A DNA stretch of 64,000 bases from Ideonella margarita (lineage in GTDB: Bacteria; Pseudomonadota; Gammaproteobacteria; Burkholderiales; Burkholderiaceae_C): assembly GCF_038066635.1 (NCBI RefSeq), contig NZ_JBBUTI010000003.1:135150-199149 (forward strand), read 5' to 3'. Every line of letters begins with the position of its first letter. Within the stretch, counting starts at the first letter, position 1. Below, in pieces: positions 16,182 through 24,270 of the stretch. The notes beneath the pieces are model-generated. The model was not told where the DNA came from, searched no databases, and saw nothing but the letters and a program-made list of their open reading frames with translations. Position numbers and translations under genes: made by a program.

Positions 16182-18299
16182 ATGTTGTCCCCTCCCGCCA
16201 CCGCCCTGCCGCCTGATGCGGCACCCGCCATGGCGGTGTTGCACCCCTTGAATGAGCAGCAACGCGACGCGGTGCTGCATGTGGATGGCCCGCTGCTGGT
16301 GATTGCCGGCGCAGGCACGGGCAAGACGCTGACACTGGCGTCGCGCGTGGCCCACCTGGTGCTGGCGGGGGCAGACCCGCAGCGCATCCTGCTGCTGACG
16401 TTTTCTCGCCGCGCCGCCCAGGAAATGACGCACCGTGCAGGCCGGCTGCTGCACCAGGCGCTGGGCCTGCAAGGCCACCAAGGCGCGCCACTGCTGCCCT
16501 GGGCCGGCACCTTCCACAGCGTAGGCGCGCGCCTGCTGCGCGAAGCCGCCCCCCGCATCGGCCTGCCGCCTGATTTCAGCGTGATCGACCGCCCGGACGC
16601 CGAGGACCTGATGAACTGGGTCCGCCAGGCGCAAGGGCTGGCCCACACCGACGGCGCGCGGTTTCCGCTCAAGGGCACCTGCCTGTCGATCTATTCGCGT
16701 GCGGTAAACAGCCGCGTGCCGCTGGAGGAACTGCTGGACGCCCACTGGCCCTGGTGCGCCAACCATGCCCCGGCCCTGCGCGGCCTCTTCCGGGCCTATG
16801 TGGCCGCCAAGCAAGACCAGCACCTGCTGGACTACGACGACCTGCTGCTGGCCTGGCACGAGATGCAGCAGGCCAGCCCGGAATTGGCCGCCGAGCTGGC
16901 CGGCCGGTTCGACCATGTGCTGGTGGATGAGTACCAGGACACCAACCCGCTGCAGGCCGCCATCCTGCACGCGCTGGCGCCGCAGGGCCGTGGCCTGACG
17001 GTGGTGGGCGACGACGCGCAGTCCATCTACAGCTTCCGCGCCGCCGAGGTGCGCAACATCCTCGACTTTCCGCAGCAGTTCACCCCGGCGGCGCGCATCG
17101 TTACCCTGGCCCGCAACTACCGCGCCACCCAGCCGCTGCTGGCCGCTGCCAATGCGGTGATGGCGCTGGCGCCCGAGCGCTTCGAGAAGGCCCTGTGGAG
17201 CGACCTGGCCGAAGGCGACAAGCCGCGGCTGGTGAGCGTGCTGAACGAAGCCGCGCAGGCCCGCTGGGTGGCCGACGAAGTGCTGCGCCTGCGTGAAGGC
17301 GGGCTGAAGCTGAAGTCGCAGGCGGTGCTGTTCCGCACCGCCACCCACAGCGCCCCGCTCGAGCTGGAACTGGCCCGGCGACGCATCCCGTTCGTCAAGT
17401 TCGGTGGCCTGAAATTCCTCGAAGCCGCGCATGTGAAAGACCTGCTGAGCGTGCTGCGCTGGGCCCAGAACCCGAGCTGCCGGCTGGCCGGTTTTCGCCT
17501 GTTGACGATGCTGCCCGACATCGGCCCGATACGCGCCCGCCGCCTGCTGGACCAGCGCGCCCTGGAAGGCTGCACGCTGGAAGAGATGGCTCACGCGATG
17601 AGCCAGCTTGCCTTGCCCGGCCCGGCGCGCGAGGCACTGCTGCCGCTGTGCAGCCTGCTGGCCACCCTGCGCACTCCGGGCGCCCCGTGGCCTGACGATG
17701 TGGCGCTGGCCGTGGCGTGGCTGCAGCCGCACCTGGAGCGCCTGCACGACGACCATGTGGTGCGCCTGCTCGACCTGCAGCAGCTGCAGCGGCTGGCGCC
17801 GGGCTTCAGCTCGCGCGAGCGCTTCCTCACCGAGCTGACGCTCGACCCGCCGGAAGCCACCAGCGACGAAGCCGGCGTGCCGCTGATCGACGAGGACTAC
17901 CTGATCCTCTCGACCCTGCATTCGGCCAAGGGGCAGGAATGGGCGTCGGTCACGCTGCTCAACATGGTCGACGGCTGCCTGCCGTCTGATCTGTCGACCG
18001 GCTCACCGGTGCAGCTGGAGGAAGAGCGCCGGCTGCTGTACGTGGGCATGACACGCGCCCGCCGGCACCTGCAGCTCATCGTGCCGCAGCGCTTTCACGT
18101 CACCCAGCAACGCGCGCTCGGTGACCGCCACCTGTACGCCGGCCGCACGCGCTTCATCCCCGACGCCTTGCTGCCGCTGTTCGAGCCCGACGGCCCGGCC
18201 GAGCGTGCCCGCGCGTCCGAGGCGGAAGCCGAAGCGCTCAAAGGCCCGCCCACCATGCCGCCGATCGATTTGCGGGCCCGGCTGCGTTCAGCCTGGTAA
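16182..18299 (+). CDS. UvrD/PcrA-like ATP-dependent DNA helicase
   Basis: Second superfamily 1A helicase in the window, 705 residues. Motifs: 'LNEQQRDAVLHV' (Q-motif), 'AGAGTGKT' (Walker A), 'LVDEYQDTN' (motif II), 'VVGDDAQSIYSFR' (motif III), 'TLHSAKGQEW' (motif V), 'LLYVGMTRAR' (motif VI). The middle region differs markedly from Rep at 4.2 kb, so it is a separate subfamily rather than a recent duplicate. Likely role in DNA repair or recombination; exact function is not assignable. The DsbA-like gene follows after about 50 bp. Confidence 0.9.
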   Translation: MLSPPATALPPDAAPAMAVLHPLNEQQRDAVLHVDGPLLVIAGAGTGKTLTLASRVAHLVLAGADPQRILLLTFSRRAAQEMTHRAGRLLHQALGLQGHQGAPLLPWAGTFHSVGARLLREAAPRIGLPPDFSVIDRPDAEDLMNWVRQAQGLAHTDGARFPLKGTCLSIYSRAVNSRVPLEELLDAHWPWCANHAPALRGLFRAYVAAKQDQHLLDYDDLLLAWHEMQQASPELAAELAGRFDHVLVDEYQDTNPLQAAILHALAPQGRGLTVVGDDAQSIYSFRAAEVRNILDFPQQFTPAARIVTLARNYRATQPLLAAANAVMALAPERFEKALWSDLAEGDKPRLVSVLNEAAQARWVADEVLRLREGGLKLKSQAVLFRTATHSAPLELELARRRIPFVKFGGLKFLEAAHVKDLLSVLRWAQNPSCRLAGFRLLTMLPDIGPIRARRLLDQRALEGCTLEEMAHAMSQLALPGPAREALLPLCSLLATLRTPGAPWPDDVALAVAWLQPHLERLHDDHVVRLLDLQQLQRLAPGFSSRERFLTELTLDPPEATSDEAGVPLIDEDYLILSTLHSAKGQEWASVTLLNMVDGCLPSDLSTGSPVQLEEERRLLYVGMTRARRHLQLIVPQRFHVTQQRALGDRHLYAGRTRFIPDALLPLFEPDGPAERARASEAEAEALKGPPTMPPIDLRARLRSAW

Positions 18300-18347
18300 C
18301 CAACCCGTGGCCTGCACGGGTCGGCCAATCGGCGGACAATGGCGCCC

Positions 18348-18992
18348 ATGAAAATCGACTTCGTCTCTGACGTGGTGTGCCCGTGGTGCATCATCGGCCT
18401 GAAATCGCTCGACATCGCCCTGGCCCGCATCGGCGATGACATCGGCCCGATCGAGCTGAACTTCCAGCCGTTCGAGCTGAACCCGCAGATGCCGCCCGAG
18501 GGCGAAGACATCACCGAGCACCTGTCGCGCAAGTACGGCCTGACGCCTGAGCAGGTGGCGCAGAACCAGGCCAACATCCAGGCGCGCGCCGCCAGCGTGG
18601 GCTTCGAGTTCAACATGGACAAGCGCAGCCGCACCTGGAACACCTTCGACTGCCACCGCCTGCTGTTCTGGGCGCACCTGTCGAGCCCGGAGCGCCAGAA
18701 GGCGCTGAAGGAAGCGCTGTTCGCCGCCTACTTCACGCACGGCCTGAACCCCGGCGACCACGACCTGCTGTGCCGCCTGGCCGGCGAGGTGGGCCTCGAT
18801 GCCGACGAAGCCCGCGCGGTGCTGGACGGTGATGAATTCGCCGACGACGTGCGCGCCGAAGAGGCGGTGTGGCAGCAATCGGGCATCCGCTCGGTGCCGG
18901 CGATCGTGATCAACAAGCAGCACCTGATCAGCGGCGGCCAGCCGCCCGAGGTGTTCGAGCAGGCCCTGCGCGAGATCGCTGCTGCCACCTGA
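18348..18992 (+). CDS. DsbA-family oxidoreductase (FrnE-like)
   Basis: Thioredoxin-fold protein of 214 residues with the redox motif CPWC at residues 11-14 and no signal peptide, so probably cytoplasmic. A long helical insertion follows, and then the cis-proline region 'GIRSVPAIVINKQHLISGG', typical of the FrnE/2-hydroxychromene-carboxylate isomerase-like branch. I chose the ATG at 18348 because family members begin 'MKIDFVSDVVCPWC'; an ATG at 18339 would add three residues. It may reduce or isomerise disulfides during oxidative stress. Confidence 0.87.
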   Translation: MKIDFVSDVVCPWCIIGLKSLDIALARIGDDIGPIELNFQPFELNPQMPPEGEDITEHLSRKYGLTPEQVAQNQANIQARAASVGFEFNMDKRSRTWNTFDCHRLLFWAHLSSPERQKALKEALFAAYFTHGLNPGDHDLLCRLAGEVGLDADEARAVLDGDEFADDVRAEEAVWQQSGIRSVPAIVINKQHLISGGQPPEVFEQALREIAAAT

Positions 18993-19046
18993 CGAGGTCG
19001 CTCGACGACACCCCAAGACGGGCCCATAGGCCCGCCCGTCAACAGC

Positions 19047-19724
19047 TCACAGCCCCGTGTGGCTGTGCAGCGTGACTGTGCCCTTGGGCGTGTTGAAGTG
19101 GGCCGAAAGCGCCGCACCCGGGCGTGACGCGCGGGTGATGGGTTGCAACTTCAGGCCCTGGGCCACGATGTCGGCCATGCCGCGCACGGTGATGGCCGTC
19201 AGGCCCACGCCGCTCTCGGGCAGCCGGTCGGCTGGATGGCCACCTTGCCACTGGATGAGCATCGGCACCGCGCCTCCTGCCAGCGGCCGGCCGTCATCCG
19301 GAATGGCAATCTGCCATTCGAGCAGGCCGTTGGGCGTCTGGCGACTGGCCGTCACCACCTCGCCGGGCTGCAGGTGCGCCGCCAGCAAGGCCCAGCGGTG
19401 GGTGTTGATCTGGTTGGAGCGCGCCACGTACGACACCAGCTCCGGCCCGGTGCTGGCCAGGCGGGCCTGCAGGGCCGCGTCGTCCAGACCAAACCAGCGG
19501 GGCCGCCGCGGCGGCTTGGCCGCGGGGTCGATGGCGATGATTTCGAGGTAGCACTGCGGGCACTCGGGCGAGCTGATCTGCAGAAGCCGGTTGTGCGTGC
19601 CCATCAGCGGGTGCTGCCCGCCCGGCAGCGGGCTGGCGCCGAGGCGCTCTTCGCACCAGGCCTGGCCCTGGTCCAGGGTCTGGGCTGCGATGACGATGTG
19701 GTCGATGGCCGATTCAAGTTGCAT
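19047..19724 (-). CDS. VOC/glyoxalase-like domain protein
   Basis: Protein of 225 residues in the glyoxalase-like (VOC) fold, beginning 'SAIDHIVIAAQTLDQGQAW' with the first metal-ligand-type histidine. A central segment, 'GTHNRLLQISS', and an acidic element 'YLEIIAIDP' also fit the fold. The natural substrate is unknown. An upstream TTG would add five residues, but the ATG is preferred. Last gene of the run lysE-eamA-ygeA-aminotransferase-phzF-VOC, 62 bp after phzF. Confidence 0.75.
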   Translation of the reverse strand: MQLESAIDHIVIAAQTLDQGQAWCEERLGASPLPGGQHPLMGTHNRLLQISSPECPQCYLEIIAIDPAAKPPRRPRWFGLDDAALQARLASTGPELVSYVARSNQINTHRWALLAAHLQPGEVVTASRQTPNGLLEWQIAIPDDGRPLAGGAVPMLIQWQGGHPADRLPESGVGLTAITVRGMADIVAQGLKLQPITRASRPGAALSAHFNTPKGTVTLHSHTGL

Positions 19725-19786
19725 GGGTGGATTGTGCAACCAGCGGGCGGCCGAACCACCCCGTCATCCCGTCACCCTGCCAAGGC

Positions 19787-20626
19787 TCAGAGCGTGACCG
19801 TGCCGCTGATGCAGGCCGCCACGTCGCCGCCGATCCAGATCGTGTCGCCCTCGCGCTGCACATGCACGCGGCCCGCCCGGCCCATCGCCGTGCCTTGTGC
19901 GGCCACGTAGTGGTCAGGCGCGGCACCGCTGCCGATCAGCCATTGCGCCAGGCCGGCGTTCAGGCTGCCGGTCACCGGGTCTTCGTTCACGCCCAGCGGC
20001 GAGACAAACCCGCGCACTTCGAACTGGGTGTCAGCGCCTGCTGCCTGCGGCGCCACCACGCCCACCTTCGCCAGGTGCTTGAGCAGGCCGTGGTCGGGCA
20101 TCAGCGCACGCACACGCTCGGCGCTGCGCACATGGATGCCCAGCCACTTCGGGCCGTTCTCCAGCCACTGCGCCGCGATCACCTCGTCGGGCTGCAAACC
20201 CAGCGCGGCCACCACCTCGGCCAGCAGGCCCGGCTCCACCTCGCCGCGCAGGCAAGGCGGCGCTGCAAACGCCAGGCGCTGGCCCTCGCGCCGCACCGTC
20301 ACCAGGCCGATGCCGCACTGCTGCACCACCTGCCCGGGTTGACGCGGCAGGCCATCGGCCGCCAGCCAGGCGCGGCAGCTGCCCAGCGTCGGGTGGCCGG
20401 CAAAGGGCAGCTCGCCGCCCGGCGTGAAGATGCGCACGCGGTAATCGGCGGCCGGGTCGGTGGGCTGCAGCAGGAAGGTGGTTTCGCTGAGGTTGGTCCA
20501 GCGGGCAAACGCCGCCATCTGCTCGGACGACAGGTCGTCGGCGTCATGCACCACCGCCAGCGGGTTGCCCTGGGTGGCGGTGGCGGTGAAGACGTCGAGC
20601 TGGGTGTAGCGGTGCAGGCGGGGCAT
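19787..20626 (-). CDS. PhzF-family isomerase
   Basis: Protein of 279 residues in the PhzF/diaminopimelate-epimerase fold. It has the family hallmarks 'YTQLDVFTATATQGNPLAV' at the start, the catalytic-glutamate motif 'NLSETTFLLQP' and 'FTPGGELPFAGHPTLG'. PhzF proper isomerises an anthranilate precursor in phenazine synthesis, but most homologues, including this one outside any phz cluster, act on unknown small metabolites. It sits 30 bp after an aminotransferase gene and near a racemase gene, which suggests amino acid or amino-acid-derived chemistry. Confidence 0.9.
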   Translation of the reverse strand: MPRLHRYTQLDVFTATATQGNPLAVVHDADDLSSEQMAAFARWTNLSETTFLLQPTDPAADYRVRIFTPGGELPFAGHPTLGSCRAWLAADGLPRQPGQVVQQCGIGLVTVRREGQRLAFAAPPCLRGEVEPGLLAEVVAALGLQPDEVIAAQWLENGPKWLGIHVRSAERVRALMPDHGLLKHLAKVGVVAPQAAGADTQFEVRGFVSPLGVNEDPVTGSLNAGLAQWLIGSGAAPDHYVAAQGTAMGRAGRVHVQREGDTIWIGGDVAACISGTVTL

Positions 20627-20656
20627 GGCAGGTGGTCCTGGTTCAGCGTTCGGGGT

Positions 20657-21877
20657 TCAGGGCGTGTCGGGTTGCAGCTCTTCGGTCTGGTGCTTGCGCA
20701 GCACTCCGCCCAGCAGCGCCACGGCATGGCCGATCTGCTCGGGCGTCAGCGTGACGAAGCTCAGGCGCATCGTGCGCACATCGGGCTGGTGAGCGTAGAA
20801 CGCTTCGCCCGGCACGTAGGCCACACCCGCGGCCACGGCAGACTTCAGCAGCGCCATCGCATGGAAGCCGGCCGGCAGACGCACCCAGAAGAACATGCCG
20901 CCTTCCGGGGCCTGCCACTCGCTGCCTGCGGGCAGGTGCTGCTGCAGTGCGGTGGCCATGGCGTCGCGCTGGGCCTTGTAGAGGGCGCGGATGGTGGGGA
21001 TGTGCTGGTCGAGGAAACCGTTGCGGATGACCTCGTGCACCACGCGCTGGTTGAAGCCCGGCGTGTGCAGGTCGGCGGCCTGCTTGGCCTGCAGGAACTT
21101 CGGCATCAGCGCAGGCGGTGCCACCACATAGCCCAGACGCAGGCCGGGAGCCAGCACCTTGCTGAACGAGCCGAGGTAGATCGTGCCTTCGGCCCAGCGC
21201 GACGACAGCGACGGCGGCGGCTCCTGATCAAACCACAGATCGCCATACGGGTTGTCTTCCACCAGCGGCAGGTTGATGCCCTGCGCCGCGGCCACCACGG
21301 CCTGGCGGCGCGCTTCCGGCATCACGCGGCCGGTGGGGTTCTGGAAGTTCGGCAGCACGTACATGAAGCGGCAGCCCGGCGCGTCATGGCGCAGCTGGCT
21401 GATGGCTTCGGGCAGCGGGCCGAGGTGGTCGCCGGCCACGCCGGTGAAGATCGGCTCGTACGGGGCAAAGGCCTGCAGGGCGCCCAGGTAGGTGGGCGTT
21501 TCGACGGCCACCGGCGCGCCGGCATCCACCAGCACCTTGCCGACCAGGTCCAGGCCCTGCTGCGAGCCGGTGGTGATCAGCACCTGGTCCGCCGTCACGC
21601 GCTGGCCGCGGGCGTTCAGCGTGGCGGCCACCCATTCGCGCAGCGGGCCATAGCCTTCGCTGGAGGCGTATTGCAGCGCCTCACGCGGGGTGTCGGCCAG
21701 CACCTTGGTGGTGGCTTCGCGCATGGCTTCGATCGGGAAGGTGTCCGGCGAGGGCAGGCCACCCGCCAGCGACAGGATGCCGGGCTGCTCGGTGACCTTC
21801 AGAATCTCGCGGATGATGGACGGGTTCATCCGGGCGGCACGTTGCGCCAGCGTCCAGGGGGTGTTGCTCATGGGCAT
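20657..21877 (-). CDS. PLP-dependent aminotransferase, fold type I (2-aminoadipate/LysN-like)
   Basis: Aminotransferase of 406 residues without the DNA-binding domain of MocR proteins. The PLP lysine lies in 'GSFSKVLAPGLRLGY'. The cofactor-binding region has 'TTGSQQGLDL', 'PNFQNPTGRVM' and 'VEDNPYGDLWF'. These fit the class that includes 2-aminoadipate, kynurenine and valine-pyruvate-type aminotransferases. A GAGGAC site precedes the first ATG. It follows the racemase by 15 bp in the MocR-divergent operon and may convert the same amino acid. Confidence 0.9.
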   Translation of the reverse strand: MPMSNTPWTLAQRAARMNPSIIREILKVTEQPGILSLAGGLPSPDTFPIEAMREATTKVLADTPREALQYASSEGYGPLREWVAATLNARGQRVTADQVLITTGSQQGLDLVGKVLVDAGAPVAVETPTYLGALQAFAPYEPIFTGVAGDHLGPLPEAISQLRHDAPGCRFMYVLPNFQNPTGRVMPEARRQAVVAAAQGINLPLVEDNPYGDLWFDQEPPPSLSSRWAEGTIYLGSFSKVLAPGLRLGYVVAPPALMPKFLQAKQAADLHTPGFNQRVVHEVIRNGFLDQHIPTIRALYKAQRDAMATALQQHLPAGSEWQAPEGGMFFWVRLPAGFHAMALLKSAVAAGVAYVPGEAFYAHQPDVRTMRLSFVTLTPEQIGHAVALLGGVLRKHQTEELQPDTP

Positions 21878-21892
21878 GGATTGTCCTCTTCC

Positions 21893-22597
21893 TCAGTCGT
21901 CGCAAAGCATCCACTGCACAGCCGCTTCGGCGTGCAGGGCGGTGGTGTCAAACAGGGGCACGGGCCAGCCGGGGGCGGCCGGATCGATCAGCAGTGAAAT
22001 CTCGGTGCAGCCCAGCACCACGCTGTCGCAGCCGCGCTGCGCCAGACGCTCGATGATGCGGGCGAAACGCTCACGCGAGGCAGGCCGGATGATGCCGCGG
22101 CACAGCTCCTCGAAGATCACGCGGTGCACTTCGTCGCGGTCTTCCAGTGAGGGCACTTCGGTCATCACGCCGTGGTGCTGAGCCAGGTGTTCCCGCAGGA
22201 AATCATCTTCCATCGTGAAGCGCGTGCCGAGCAGGCCGGTGCGCCGGCAGCCCGCCGCACGCAGGGCCTGGCCGGTGGCGTCACCGATGTGCAGCAGCGG
22301 CAGGCCGCTGGTCTGCACGACCACGTCGGCGACCTTGTGCATGGTGTTGGTGGCAATCACCAGCGACTGCGCACCGGCCTCACGCAGGCCCGCACCCGCC
22401 TGGCCCAGCATCGCGGCGGCGCCCGCCCAGTCACCGGCGCGCTGCAGCGCGGCAACATCAGCGAAATCGAGGCTGGCCATGCGCAGCGGGGCGCTGTGCA
22501 GCCCGCCGCAGCGCTCGGCCACGCCCTGGTTGATCAAGCGGTAGTACACCAGCGTCGATTCCCAGCTCATGCCGCCGAGCAAACCCAAAGTCTTCAT
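21893..22597 (-). CDS. ygeA: Aspartate/glutamate racemase, YgeA (L-Asp/Glu-specific) type
   Basis: PLP-independent racemase of 234 residues, collinear with E. coli YgeA ('LGLLGGMSWESTLVYYRLIN' at the start). The usual first catalytic cysteine of the CNT motif is threonine here (T83 in 'ATNTMHKVAD'), while C197 in 'VLGCTEI' is kept. As I recall, E. coli YgeA has the same T83/C197 pair at the same numbers, giving L-to-D specificity on Asp and Glu. The start overlaps the eamA stop (ATGA). A longer upstream frame lies inside eamA and is rejected. Confidence 0.9.
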   Translation of the reverse strand: MKTLGLLGGMSWESTLVYYRLINQGVAERCGGLHSAPLRMASLDFADVAALQRAGDWAGAAAMLGQAGAGLREAGAQSLVIATNTMHKVADVVVQTSGLPLLHIGDATGQALRAAGCRRTGLLGTRFTMEDDFLREHLAQHHGVMTEVPSLEDRDEVHRVIFEELCRGIIRPASRERFARIIERLAQRGCDSVVLGCTEISLLIDPAAPGWPVPLFDTTALHAEAAVQWMLCDD

Positions 22598-23541
22598 GAT
22601 TGCTTTCCGTTCACGGGCTGCACCGGCATGCGCTTGCCCACCACCACCACGGCCATCACGACCAGCGAAAACGCCAGCGTGCGGCCACTCAAAGGTTCCC
22701 CGAGGACCGGCACGGCCAGCAGCAGCGCCAGAAAGGGTTGCACCAGTTGCACCTGGCTGACACGCAAGGTGCCGCCCAGCGCCAGCCCGCGGTACCAGGC
22801 AAAAAAGCCCAGCCACATCGAGAACACCGTGACGTAGGCGAAGCCGCCCCAGGCCGCAGCGCTGGCCGGCTGCACAGGCCAGGCCAGCCAGGCCACCGGC
22901 ACGGTCAAGGGCATCGACAGCACCAGCACCCAGCAGATGACGTGTTCGGCCTTCCAGGTGGCGCTGAGGCTGGCACCGGCCACATAACCGGCCGAGGCGC
23001 TGAGCACGGCCAGCAGCAGCCAGCCATCAGCGCGGCTCAAGCTGCCCGCGCCTTCCCAGGCCGCAAAGGCCAGCACCAGCGCACAGCCCGCCACCGCGCA
23101 CACCCAGAAGCCGATGGAGGCCCGCTGGCGCAAGGCCACGGCCGCCATCGCCGCCGTGGCCAGCGGCAGGATGCCCGTAACAACAGCCGCATGCATGGCC
23201 GGCACTTCGCGCAGCGCCAGGCTCAGGAACAGCGGAAAGCCCACGACCGTGCCGAGCGCACTCGCCAGCAAACGGACGAGGTGATGGCGCTGCGGCCGCG
23301 GCGCATGGGTGAGCCACAGCCACAGCAGGCTGAGCACGCCAGCGCCCGCCGCCCGCCCGGCCGTCACGAACAGCGGCGGCAACTGCGGTGCGTCGATGCC
23401 GCCCACGGCCAGCCGAGTCATCGGCAGCGTCATCGCGAAGATCAGCACGCCCAGGGCGCCGAGCCACAGGCCGCGGCGCTGCGCGGCACTGTCACCGGTG
23501 GGTGTTGTGCCGGGTTGGGGGGCCTGCGAGGTGATCGTCAT
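22594..23541 (-). CDS. EamA/DMT-family transporter
   Basis: Inner-membrane protein of 315 residues with about ten hydrophobic segments in two EamA repeats ('LGVLIFAMTLPMTRLAVGG' and, in the second repeat, 'AAWGGFAYVTVFSMWLGFFA'). The conserved ends 'QPFLALLLAVPVLGEPLS' and 'LVVMAVVVVGKR' are present. Family members export amino acids and related metabolites. It lies 3 bp after lysE and overlaps the racemase start by 4 bp, so two predicted exporters and a racemase are translationally linked. Confidence 0.92.
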   Translation of the reverse strand: MTITSQAPQPGTTPTGDSAAQRRGLWLGALGVLIFAMTLPMTRLAVGGIDAPQLPPLFVTAGRAAGAGVLSLLWLWLTHAPRPQRHHLVRLLASALGTVVGFPLFLSLALREVPAMHAAVVTGILPLATAAMAAVALRQRASIGFWVCAVAGCALVLAFAAWEGAGSLSRADGWLLLAVLSASAGYVAGASLSATWKAEHVICWVLVLSMPLTVPVAWLAWPVQPASAAAWGGFAYVTVFSMWLGFFAWYRGLALGGTLRVSQVQLVQPFLALLLAVPVLGEPLSGRTLAFSLVVMAVVVVGKRMPVQPVNGKQS

Positions 23542-23544
23542 GGC

Positions 23545-24141
23545 TCAGGCCTTCAGCATCCAGAGGGCGGTGGCGAGCAGCACCAGCGCCATGCCACGGT
23601 TGAACCACAGCAGGCGCTTGCCCTGTGCCAGCCAGGGGCGCAGCACGGCGCCAACCACGGCATAAGTGGCATTGCTGGCGAAGGCGTACACGGCCATCAC
23701 TGGCGTGACCACCAGCAGCCGCTCGGCCAGCGGGCCCGGTGCCACCCAGCCGGCCACGACCAGCAGCGCCGCCAGCCAGGCCTTGATGTTCACGGCCTGC
23801 AGCATCGCGCCCTGCCAGAAGCCCACCTGCAAGCGCTGCGGATCAGCCTCAGACAAACGCGCGCTGCCCGCCAGCCGCCAGGCCAGCCACACCAGATACG
23901 CCAGCCCGCCCAGCTTCAGCGCACCGCGCAAGGCAGGGTGCGCGTCCAGCAGCGCGCCAACGCCGGCACTGCACGCCAGCATCAGCAGCACCCAGCCTAC
24001 CGGCACGCCCAGGCAGAAGCGCCATGCCGCCCGCCAGCCGCCATTGGCGCCGAGCGACGCGGCGAGCGTCGTGTTCGGGCCGGGGGTGAAGGACATTGCG
24101 GTCACCAGCGCCAGCAGGGCGATGAAATCGGTCATGGGCAT
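23545..24141 (-). CDS. LysE/RhtB-family amino acid exporter
   Basis: Inner-membrane exporter of 198 residues with about six hydrophobic segments and the family signature 'MSFTPGPNTTLAASLGANGG'. LysE/RhtB proteins export amino acids such as lysine, threonine or homoserine; the substrate here is unknown. First gene of the operon divergent from the MocR regulator. A candidate -10 box (TACACT) ends 7 bp before the ATG at 24141 and no ribosome site is visible, so the transcript may be leaderless. A second ATG lies 6 bp downstream (24135). Confidence 0.88.
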   Translation of the reverse strand: MPMTDFIALLALVTAMSFTPGPNTTLAASLGANGGWRAAWRFCLGVPVGWVLLMLACSAGVGALLDAHPALRGALKLGGLAYLVWLAWRLAGSARLSEADPQRLQVGFWQGAMLQAVNIKAWLAALLVVAGWVAPGPLAERLLVVTPVMAVYAFASNATYAVVGAVLRPWLAQGKRLLWFNRGMALVLLATALWMLKA

Positions 24142-24147
24142 CTGGAC

Positions 24148-24214
24148 AGTGTAGGCAGCACACCAGTACAGTTGCAGTACAGATTGCCAGCGCACAGGCC
24201 GGTTCTGTATTGGT
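24148..24214. promoter_or_regulatory. lysE promoter and MocR-type operator with three CTGTAYTGGT-like copies
   Basis: On the minus strand CTGTACTG and CTGTACTGGT form a direct repeat with an 11 bp period (24175-24182 and 24162-24171), one DNA turn apart. A third copy, CTGTATTGGT, lies inverted at 24205-24214. The repeats cover the -35 area of a TACACT -10 box (24148-24153, minus strand) that has no good -35 hexamer. Activators of the MocR family often bind direct repeats spaced like this, plus an inverted copy. The adjacent MocR protein is the obvious candidate. Confidence 0.65.
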
Positions 24215-24270
24215 CATTGAACAGACACAGTGCGCCGGGTGGCCTGCCCGGCGCCGCACACAGGCCCGCC

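Noticed and set aside
22600..24270. In-frame upstream extension of the MocR gene
   Set aside because: It lies antisense to eamA and lysE and has no family similarity; the MocR winged helix begins shortly after 24271.
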